The position numbers and the translations under genes were made by a program. The notes beneath the pieces were generated by a model, which was given only the letters and a program-made list of their open reading frames with translations, was not told the origin of the DNA and made no database searches. Positions 53,432-59,804 of a DNA stretch of 64,000 nt are shown piece after piece (position 1 is the stretch's first letter; each line of letters starts with the position of its first letter). Source of the stretch: Blautia pseudococcoides (GTDB lineage: Bacteria > Bacillota > Clostridia > Lachnospirales > Lachnospiraceae); NCBI RefSeq assembly GCF_001689125.2, contig NZ_CP015405.2, positions 711,001 through 775,000 on the forward strand, in the 5' to 3' direction.

Positions 53432-54714
53432 TGTCAGCTTCCGCAGTTGCTTTAATCGTCGTACTTATCGTTCTCATGCTTCTTGGCCTTCCTATCACCT
53501 GGGCTTTGGGAGGGGCATGCATCTGTGCTATATTTTTAGACCCGGCGTTATCTTTTGCCATGATCACTCAGAAAATTTTTACGGGGTGTGATAACTTTTC
53601 TATGCTGGCACTTCCGGCTTTCTTTCTGGCAGGGGACATTATGTCAAAAGGCGGCTTGTCCAAACGGCTGGTGGCTTTTGCGGATTCCTTTGTGGGGTGG
53701 ATCTCAGGGGGGATTTCCCTGGTATCTATAGTGGCATGTACCTTTTTTGCGGCAATTTCCGGTTCATCTGTTGCCACAACAGCGGCGATCGGCGGTTTGA
53801 TGTATCCGGAAATGGTAAAACGTGGATATCCGAAGGATTATGCGGCAGCCGTACAGGCAATCGGCGGAACACTGGGGATCGTGATCCCGCCGTCCACTGT
53901 CTTTGTTATATATGGTAATATTACAGGTGTATCGGTGGCAAAACTTCTGATGGCGGGCGTCCTGCCGGGGATATTATGCGGAATACTGCTCTGTGTATAT
54001 GCATTTTACAAAGCTAAGAAATGTAATTTTCCAAAAGAAGCCGGATTTTCTTTCAAGAGGTTTTTGCTCTCCTTCAAAGATGCGATCTGGGCATTGATCA
54101 TGCCAATCGTTATTCTGGGTGGCATTTACGCGGGAATTTTTACGCCCACGGAGTCGGCTGTGGTTGCCGTGTTCTATGGTTTTCTGGTTTGTATTGCCAT
54201 TTACAGGGAAATCAGCGGAAAAGATGTGTGGGAGATATTGAAAGGAACGGCTGTAAGCACCGCTAATCTTATGTTTCTGGTGGTTACGGCACAGATGTTC
54301 GGATATCTGATCACTTATTATAAGATTCCGGTTGCAGTGACCAATGCATTTATGGCAGTGGCAAGTAATAAATATGTATTCCTGGCACTGATCATTGTTC
54401 TGCTTCTCATCTGCGGTATGTTTCTGGAAGTAGGAGCCACCAACCTGATTCTCGGTCCTATTCTGGCACCTATCGCTGTGGCATTTGGGGTGGACCCGGT
54501 TCATTTTGGTATGCTGTTTGTATTTCTGCTGGCACTTGGACAGGCTACACCGCCTTTTGGAACCACCATGTTTGTGGCATGTGGATTCTCGGAGCAGCCG
54601 GTCAGTAAAGTGGCAAAGAATCTGATTCCCTTTGTGGCAGTGGAAGTGGTGTGTGCTGTTATTTTTGCCTATGTTCCCGCCCTATCCACACTGCTGCCGA
54701 ACCTGGTTTCCTGA
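53431..54714 (+). CDS. TRAP transporter large membrane subunit (DctM family)
   Basis: 427 residues with about twelve membrane helices. ALPAFFLAGDIMSKGGLSKR, ISGSSVATTAAIGGLMYPEM, GIVIPPSTVFVIYG and GIFTPTESAVVAVFYG are the conserved DctM blocks. It drives uptake using the sodium gradient. With the receptor and small subunit, this is a complete TRAP importer for the acid processed by the neighbouring dehydratase and dehydrogenases. Confidence 0.95.
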   Translation: MSASAVALIVVLIVLMLLGLPITWALGGACICAIFLDPALSFAMITQKIFTGCDNFSMLALPAFFLAGDIMSKGGLSKRLVAFADSFVGWISGGISLVSIVACTFFAAISGSSVATTAAIGGLMYPEMVKRGYPKDYAAAVQAIGGTLGIVIPPSTVFVIYGNITGVSVAKLLMAGVLPGILCGILLCVYAFYKAKKCNFPKEAGFSFKRFLLSFKDAIWALIMPIVILGGIYAGIFTPTESAVVAVFYGFLVCIAIYREISGKDVWEILKGTAVSTANLMFLVVTAQMFGYLITYYKIPVAVTNAFMAVASNKYVFLALIIVLLLICGMFLEVGATNLILGPILAPIAVAFGVDPVHFGMLFVFLLALGQATPPFGTTMFVACGFSEQPVSKVAKNLIPFVAVEVVCAVIFAYVPALSTLLPNLVS

Positions 54715-54804
54715 AGGAGTGATATGGTTGGACTTTAATTTGTGAAGATAAATACTGCCCGGGTATTTTTCCGGGCAGAGGGGATTACCCGGAAAGGAAA
54801 GAAA

Positions 54805-55839
54805 ATGAAGAATACCATGAAGGAAGTAGTTGTAGTAAAGCCTCATCAGGTGGAAGTGCGTGAAGTCCCTATTCCCGTTCCCGGTGATGATGAAGTCCTG
54901 ATCCAGATGAAAGCTGCAGGTGTATGCGGAAGTGACCACCATATTTATCACGGTGCGAATCCCTGCTCCACATATCCCCGTATTCCGGGTCATGAAAATG
55001 CAGGAATTGTGGTGAAAACAGGAAAAAATGTGGCAGATATAAAAGAGGGAGACCATGTGATCGTGGACCTGATCCATACCTGCCAAGAGTGCTATCAGTG
55101 CAGGATTGGAAGAAAGAATGTATGTGAGAAGGTAATGGTCAGGGGCTCCGGTATGGACGGCGGCTGGAGGGAATATTTTACAGCGCCTGCAAAGGAGGTC
55201 TACAGGATCGCTGACAGCGTGACATGGGAGGATGCTGCGCTTGTGGAGCCTTACGCAATCGGTGCACATTGTACGGCAAGAGGCCGGGTGGTGCCTGAGG
55301 ATACAGTCCTGATACTTGGGACGGGTACGATCGGAGCTATTATACTGCAGACCTGCAAGGCAAAAGGATGTAAAACCGTCATCTGCTGTGATATCAGCGA
55401 CAGTTCCCTGGAACGGGCCAGGGGATACGGTGCAGACCATGTGATCAATACAGAGAAGGAAAACCTGGCAGAAGCGGTACAGAGGATCACAGAGGGCCAT
55501 GGAGTTACCATCGCATTTGATTCAGCCTGTTTTCCGGGATCTCTCACTATGGTCATGCAGCCGGGGATCATCTGTAATGCAGGGCGTGTGGTTCCCCTGG
55601 GATTCTGTACAAAACCGGAAGAAATCACACAGGCCATGATCAACCAGAGAGAGCTGGATATTATTGGAACCAGAATGTCATGTTATAAATTTGAGCCGAC
55701 TATTTCTGGTATGGAAAATAAGAAGTTTGATACAAAGGGAATTGCCACTACATTTATAAACTTCAGTGAAATAGATAAAGTATTTTATTATATGGACCAT
55801 CCGGAACCTGCAGTGAAGAAAATGGTCATCCTGTTTTAA
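54805..55839 (+). CDS. zinc-dependent sugar-acid/polyol dehydrogenase (RspB-like MDR)
   Basis: 344 residues. Catalytic zinc site: AGVCGSDHHIYHG and PGHENAG; structural zinc: four Cys in CQECYQCRIGRKNVCEK; NAD site LILGTGTIGA. The pairing with a ManD/RspA-type dehydratase matches the rspAB arrangement, in which the dehydrogenase oxidises L-gulonate or L-galactonate to a keto-acid. The substrate is inferred. An upstream in-frame ATG at 54742 gives an unlikely N-terminus; 54805 follows AAAGGAAAG and yields the normal MDR start. Confidence 0.9.
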   Translation: MKNTMKEVVVVKPHQVEVREVPIPVPGDDEVLIQMKAAGVCGSDHHIYHGANPCSTYPRIPGHENAGIVVKTGKNVADIKEGDHVIVDLIHTCQECYQCRIGRKNVCEKVMVRGSGMDGGWREYFTAPAKEVYRIADSVTWEDAALVEPYAIGAHCTARGRVVPEDTVLILGTGTIGAIILQTCKAKGCKTVICCDISDSSLERARGYGADHVINTEKENLAEAVQRITEGHGVTIAFDSACFPGSLTMVMQPGIICNAGRVVPLGFCTKPEEITQAMINQRELDIIGTRMSCYKFEPTISGMENKKFDTKGIATTFINFSEIDKVFYYMDHPEPAVKKMVILF

Positions 55840-55912
55840 GTATGGTATGTAAACAGGGCGACATGATGCTGCTCGGTGATGAGCGATTACAATAGGGATT
55901 TTAGAAAGGAGG

Positions 55913-55930
55913 GCAGGATATAAATCCTGC
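55913..55930 (+). promoter_or_regulatory. hairpin between the ribosome-binding site and start of the SDR gene
   Basis: GCAGGAT-ATAA-ATCCTGC is a perfect 7-bp stem with a 4-nt loop. It begins directly at the end of AAAGGAGG (55905-55912), and the start codon is at 55940. Unfolded, the spacing is 27 nt, too long; folded, 9 nt remain, which is ideal. Confidence 0.6.
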
Positions 55931-55939
55931 AGTATATGT

Positions 55940-56710
55940 ATGAAGGGAAATGAATTATTTAATATTGAAGGGAAAAAGGCGATCGTGACAGGCGGGACAA
56001 GAGGCCTGGGATATGGGATGGCAGAGGGTCTTATGGAAGCCGGCTGTGAAGTGGCCATTGTAGGAACATCTGCGAAGGTACACGAGGCGGCAGCACATTT
56101 TCGCGGGAAAGGTTTTAAATGCCATGGCGTAAAAGCGAATCTTGCCGTCCGTGAGGAAGTGTATCTCTGCTTCCGGGAGTGTGTGGAGAAGCTTGGAAAA
56201 GATTTGGATATCCTTGTGACTGCTCATGGGATTCAGAGACGCCACAGTGCAGAGGTTTTTCCGATTGAGGAATGGGATGAGGTTTTGAATGTCAATCTGA
56301 ATTCGGTATTTATCCTGTGTCAGGAAGCGGCAAAAGTCATGCTGGAAAAGGGCTATGGTAAGATCATCAATATTGCCTCCATGGTATCCTGGTTTGGCGG
56401 ACAGACAGTTCCAGCCTATACTGCGGCAAAGGGTGGAGTGACACAGCTTACAAAAGAGCTGAGCAATGATTGGATCGCAAGAGGCATCAATGTAAATGCT
56501 ATTGCGCCCGGATATATGGCTACAGAGATGAATGCGGCTCTTTTGGACCAGGAAAATCCAAGATATCAGCAGATCACAGACAGGATTCCAGCCAACCGGT
56601 GGGGGACCGGAGAGGATATGAAAGGTGCCTGTATTTTCCTGGCATCACATGCCAGTGATTATTTGGGCGGAGCCATAATTCCTGTGGATGGAGGATATCT
56701 TGTAAAGTAA
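55940..56710 (+). CDS. short-chain dehydrogenase, KduD-like (2-dehydro-3-deoxygluconate 5-dehydrogenase)
   Basis: 256 residues. Rossmann start AIVTGGTRGLGYG, TAHGIQRRHSAEVFPIEEWD, catalytic Ser in INIASMVSW, YTAAKGG (Tyr, Lys), NAIAPGYMATEMNAAL and RIPANRWGTGEDMKG; the last two are close to KduD. KduD interconverts 5-keto- and 2-keto-3-deoxygluconates in uronate breakdown, which fits the dehydratase upstream. The ribosome site AAAGGAGG is 27 bases from the ATG with a hairpin between. Confidence 0.9.
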   Translation: MKGNELFNIEGKKAIVTGGTRGLGYGMAEGLMEAGCEVAIVGTSAKVHEAAAHFRGKGFKCHGVKANLAVREEVYLCFRECVEKLGKDLDILVTAHGIQRRHSAEVFPIEEWDEVLNVNLNSVFILCQEAAKVMLEKGYGKIINIASMVSWFGGQTVPAYTAAKGGVTQLTKELSNDWIARGINVNAIAPGYMATEMNAALLDQENPRYQQITDRIPANRWGTGEDMKGACIFLASHASDYLGGAIIPVDGGYLVK

Positions 56711-56733
56711 TAAAATTAAGAAAAGTATGACAG

Positions 56734-56785
56734 TAAGTGCCTAAAAGCGGCAGAGACCAGCAGCCGCTTTCAGGTGCTTTTTTGT
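56734..56785 (+). terminator. terminator of the sugar-acid operon
   Basis: AAGTGCCTAAAAGCGGC pairs with GCCGCTTTCAGGTGCTT, then TTTT. It separates the operon from the recombinase unit. Confidence 0.8.
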
Positions 56786-56911
56786 CTGTCATCCTGCCCG
56801 TATATCTGTACATTGTCCAGGATGTTAGTTTTAAGGTAAGTGTTCAGCAGGTCTGCGCATTTGCTGCGCTGACCGTAAAAACATAACAGTATGGCAAAAG
56901 TTTTGTTTCTG

Positions 56912-56927
56912 CATATTCTATTATAAT
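56912..56927 (+). promoter_or_regulatory. candidate promoter of the recombinase unit
   Basis: CATATTCTA (56912-56920) matches the -10 form CATANNNTA of mother-cell sigma-E/K promoters; TATAAT (56922-56927) right after it matches sigma-A. Neither has a good -35 box, so both readings stay open. Confidence 0.35.
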
Positions 56928-56977
56928 GACAAAGCAGGGGATGCCATGTGGGAAATTGTAATGAGAAGGATATCTGG

Positions 56978-57133
56978 ATGCAGCAGGAAGGTATGGAAAA
57001 TATTGTGCTGACGCCAAAACAACAGATGCATTTTTGCAGGCAGTTAAAACGGGGAATCTGTAAAGAGCTTCATGGAAGCGGCCTGCTGACAGATGAGCAG
57101 CTCAGTCAGCTGCTGAATGAACTGGAACCATGA
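56978..57133 (+). CDS. small protein upstream of the serine recombinase
   Basis: 51 residues, helical, with the segment KELHGSGLLTDEQLSQLLNE that resembles a SHOCT motif. Short proteins of this kind are often encoded directly before serine recombinases in Firmicutes elements; their role is unproven. ATG 56978 follows GAGAAGGA. Its stop overlaps an ATG (57130) in the recombinase frame. It is a candidate accessory or directionality factor, by position only. Confidence 0.6.
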   Translation: MQQEGMENIVLTPKQQMHFCRQLKRGICKELHGSGLLTDEQLSQLLNELEP

Positions 57134-57201
57134 AATCATGTGGCTGCCGGAATCATTTTCCGGGTCATATATTTGATATGATAAGTTTGGAGGCTTTCCA
57201 G

Positions 57202-58836
57202 ATGAAAAAGAAAGTAAGGGCAGCTGCGTACGGAAGAGTATCCACAGAGAAGGATGATCAGGTGAATTCCCTCATAAGCCAGCGGGAGTATTTTTCTGAT
57301 TACATTCGTCAGCACGAAGATTGGGAATTGACCGGTATTTATTATGATGAAGGTATCAGCGGAACCCAGACTGCAAACCGAAGAGGGTTTAACCAGATGA
57401 TTCAGGATGCCATGGCTGGTAAAATAGATTTAATCCTTACAAAAGAAGTATCAAGATTTGCCAGGAACACGGTGGATACTCTTTCTTATATAAGAAAACT
57501 GAAGGAAAAGGGAGTCCGCGTTATTTTTACCATTGATAATATTGATACCATGGACGGAGATGGAGAACTTCGTCTGTCTATCATGGCAACCCTTGCCCAG
57601 GATGAAAGCAGAAAGACATCTGAACGTGTGAAATGGGGACAGAAACGCAGGATGGAACAGGGAGTGGTATTTGGCAGGGACCTGCTTGGGTATACGGTGA
57701 AGGCAGGCAATTTATTTGTCAATGAGGAGGAGGCAGGGATCGTCAAAGCCATATTCCACAAATATACAAATGAACAAAAAGGCACGCATGTTATTGCCAG
57801 AGAGCTTACGGAGGAGGGGATACCGCCTAAACAGGGAGAGAGATGGTCTAATACTATGATTTTAAAAGTTCTGAAAAACGAGAAGTACGCAGGGGATCTG
57901 TGCCAGAAAAAAACAATCACCCCGGATTTCTTGTCCCACAGAAAAAAAAGAAATGAGGGGGAGGAGGAAATGGTATATTTGAAAAACCATCACACACCGG
58001 TCATTGACAGGGAACTGTGGGACAGAACACAGAGAGAGCTGAAAGTAAGATCCTCATCGCAGCAAAGAGTGGCCGGGCAATGCAGTCATTATTGGTGCAG
58101 TGGAAAAGTAAAATGCGGGGAATGCGGAGGAAGTTTCGTGATCCGTACAAAAAAACGCAGCGATGGAAGTATCTACAAAAGCTGGAGATGTTATAATCAT
58201 GCAAATCATGGTAAATCCTGCTGCCAAAACACAGCAGTCAGTGACTTGGCGCTGCGTGCCTGTGTGTCTTTTGCGGTAAAGCAGGTAAGGATTGAAAAGG
58301 ATACTATAGCGGCAGAACTTCTACAGAGCATTAAAAGGCTGAAACGGACAGAGCTATACACGGACGATGACTCTTTTATTGAGAAAAGGATAGGAGAAAT
58401 TCAGTCCAAAAAGAAAAAATGTGTTGATTTGGCGTTGGAGGGAATCTTAAATGCCCAAGAATTGGCTGAACAGAAAGATTGGTACGACGGGCAGATCAAA
58501 AGACTGGAAAGAAGGCTGTTAAAAATAGAAAAGGAGAAGGAGATTGAGGAGAAAGAAAGTAATTGTCCGGAAAAATACATAAAAACGATCAAAGGTATCT
58601 TGCGTTTTCAGGAGGAGGAAGATGTCCTTTACCGAGAAATACTTGATAAGGCTGTCGTGTATCCTGGACAGATTGTTTGTATATGGCTGAAAGATTTGCC
58701 GTTTGGGATAAAAATGCGGATACAGACCAGCGGCAAACGTGAAAATTATACTACGGAAATCCTGGATGTGTGTCTTGTTAAGAAAAATATGAATAACGGC
58801 ATGGTGGGGAAAGGTAAATGGGGGGCAAAGCGGTAA
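57202..58836 (+). CDS. large serine recombinase of the cotJC element
   Basis: 544 residues. Catalytic domain with nucleophile Ser14 in AAYGRVSTEKDD, QREYFSDYIRQH, YYDEGISGT, VSRFARNTVDTL and MATLAQDESRKTSERVKWG; recombinase domain (LLGYTVKAGNL, GTHVIARELTEEGIPP); zinc ribbon CGECGGSF ... CYNH ... CC; and a coiled coil (~380-460). It integrates or excises DNA between short att sites without high homology. ATG 57202 follows GGAGG at eight bases; an upstream in-frame ATG (57130) overlaps the small gene and has a weak site. The stop lies inside the right att arm, six bases from TACCT, as for phage-type integrases. Confidence 0.95.
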   Translation: MKKKVRAAAYGRVSTEKDDQVNSLISQREYFSDYIRQHEDWELTGIYYDEGISGTQTANRRGFNQMIQDAMAGKIDLILTKEVSRFARNTVDTLSYIRKLKEKGVRVIFTIDNIDTMDGDGELRLSIMATLAQDESRKTSERVKWGQKRRMEQGVVFGRDLLGYTVKAGNLFVNEEEAGIVKAIFHKYTNEQKGTHVIARELTEEGIPPKQGERWSNTMILKVLKNEKYAGDLCQKKTITPDFLSHRKKRNEGEEEMVYLKNHHTPVIDRELWDRTQRELKVRSSSQQRVAGQCSHYWCSGKVKCGECGGSFVIRTKKRSDGSIYKSWRCYNHANHGKSCCQNTAVSDLALRACVSFAVKQVRIEKDTIAAELLQSIKRLKRTELYTDDDSFIEKRIGEIQSKKKKCVDLALEGILNAQELAEQKDWYDGQIKRLERRLLKIEKEKEIEEKESNCPEKYIKTIKGILRFQEEEDVLYREILDKAVVYPGQIVCIWLKDLPFGIKMRIQTSGKRENYTTEILDVCLVKKNMNNGMVGKGKWGAKR

Positions 58837-58851
58837 CGATATACCTATATC
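58834..58851. repeat. right attachment site of the cotJC element
   Basis: TACCT at 58842-58846, preceded by the arm TAACGATA (58834-58841) that includes the recombinase stop. Locally GATATA-CC-TATATC is symmetric around CC, the likely 2-bp crossover. Confidence 0.8.
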
Positions 58852-59028
58852 ATTCAGGGTACCCATGGCGATGCGGTTAGGCATTGCGAAACGCTGTGAC
58901 AGATAACGCATAGAAGCGGCGATTTCTCCATCAGGTCCACCATACTGACTCATAATATACAAAGCAGCCTTGGCATTCGGAGTCTTAATATTAATCGGAT
59001 ACTGTAATCTCTTCTCATAATTCCACAT
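58843..59028 (-). CDS. cotJC: cotJC, 5' part (first 62 codons), separated by the element
   Basis: Encodes M1-G62 of CotJC: MWNYEKRLQYPINIK, then QYGGPDGEIAASMRYLSQRF with Glu35, the first ligand of the dimanganese site (same number as in L. plantarum Mn-catalase), ending GTLNDIG. Beyond this the frame runs on antisense through the recombinase gene to a stop at 58519, adding ~107 unrelated residues. The ATG follows AAAGGAG and lies 18 bp after cotJB. The missing 148 residues are at 34723-35169. Neither part alone can form the metal site. Confidence 0.92.
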
Positions 59029-59046
59029 ATTCTAGCAAACTCCTTT

Positions 59047-59307
59047 CTATTCCCAAGGCCACGGCTGCATCACCCAATCCCATGAGTTGCTGCAGTCATC
59101 ATCAGCAGTTGCAATGGTAAGCGGGCCATAGTACATGGCATATTCTTTCAGTGCTTCTTCGCGGATGCGGATTTTATCGCACATAAATTCCATGGCGGAC
59201 TTGTCATCCGGATGGGTGTCAAGATAGAGGTTCATATCGTTGACAGCAAAGCTGACTTCATTGATCAGCTGCATTAACTGCGCTTTACTGCGTCTGCATT
59301 CTTTCAT
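59047..59307 (-). CDS. cotJB: spore coat protein CotJB
   Basis: 86 residues. CotJB pattern: LMQLINEVSFAVNDMNLYLD, THPDDKSAMEF and a C-terminal aromatic tail PWPWE. In Bacillus subtilis it is part of the CotJ inner-coat complex made in the mother cell. Start 59307 overlaps the cotJA stop (ATGA); a longer in-frame start at 59343 lies within cotJA and is rejected. AGAGGTGG serves as ribosome site. Confidence 0.93.
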   Translation of the reverse strand: MKECRRSKAQLMQLINEVSFAVNDMNLYLDTHPDDKSAMEFMCDKIRIREEALKEYAMYYGPLTIATADDDCSNSWDWVMQPWPWE

Positions 59308-59591
59308 CGACAGCCACCTCTCTTTCCGCAGAATGGCTTGCACAGTTCAGGGAAGATGGTTCCCATCTGCAGGCCTTTGCAGAGTTCAAATGTTTTTTTG
59401 TATTTCTGCATGGGTACATATGCCATGGTAAGCGGCAGCTTATCGGCATGTTCATAGATTGAGGTGTTGTCTACCATATCGCAGTTACAGCCGCAGGGTG
59501 TACGGCGGCCGCAGTTTTCCCGGGCCGGCATTTCTCTGTTCGGCGGATAATGCGGACGGACGCCCTGATAATTCATTCGACATTTTTCCAT
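59304..59591 (-). CDS. cotJA: spore coat protein CotJA
   Basis: 95 residues. N-terminal Pro/Cys-rich part (RRTPCGCNCD) and the CotJA core LPLTMAYVPMQKYKKTFEL, then GTIFPELCKPFCG. First gene of the cotJ operon, with AAAGGAT before the ATG and a sporulation-type promoter upstream. Confidence 0.93.
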   Translation of the reverse strand: MEKCRMNYQGVRPHYPPNREMPARENCGRRTPCGCNCDMVDNTSIYEHADKLPLTMAYVPMQKYKKTFELCKGLQMGTIFPELCKPFCGKRGGCR

Positions 59592-59625
59592 ATCTGTTTA
59601 TCCTTTTTATTTACTTATACAGTAA

Positions 59626-59653
59626 TATCTTATGAAAGAAAGCATAAAATGTT
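59626..59653 (-). promoter_or_regulatory. cotJA: sporulation (sigma-E/K-type) promoter of the cotJ operon
   Basis: On the minus strand: AACA (59653-59650), 15-bp spacer, CATAAGATA (59634-59626), matching the mACm and CATANNNTA boxes of sigma-K; sigma-E is closely related. The start would be ~28 nt before the cotJA ATG. In B. subtilis the operon is made in the mother cell under sigma-E. Confidence 0.6.
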
Positions 59654-59804
59654 AAATATTCTTTACGCTGAAGCGCTAAAATGATATAATAACAAAAACG
59701 AGCCGCTGCAGGACAGGTTTGGCGGCAGGCGTGTCAGGACCGAAACAATAGATGGTCCGGGATGTTGTTTTTATAGTAAAATGGATGGAAAGGAATTTAC
59801 AGCA

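Larger units (their letters stand above)
35169..58846. mobile_element. 23,673-bp serine-recombinase element interrupting cotJC (skin-like)
   Basis: Bounded by TACCT at 35169 and 58842 in the same orientation. The two outer flanks are the two parts of one cotJC gene on the minus strand; removing the element between the TACCT copies restores the frame ...NDIG|TEELAHM.... A large serine recombinase gene ends six bases inside the right end, the usual integrase-next-to-att layout. Joined ends give TAACGATA-TACCTG-TATCGTTA, symmetric around a central CC as expected for an attP. The cargo is metabolic (glycosidases, sugar-acid operon, transporters, metal ATPase) with no capsid, tail, replication or conjugation gene. 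Excision and any link to sporulation are inferred. Confidence 0.85.

Noticed and set aside
58519..58842. C-terminal extension of the cotJC 5' part as a new protein
   Set aside because: It is the antisense of the recombinase 3' end, joined by the insertion; no homology and no reason to be functional.
35169..58846. The cotJC insertion as an ordinary prophage
   Set aside because: No structural, lysis, packaging or replication gene is present; the content is metabolic. Only the integrase-type recombinase recalls a phage.
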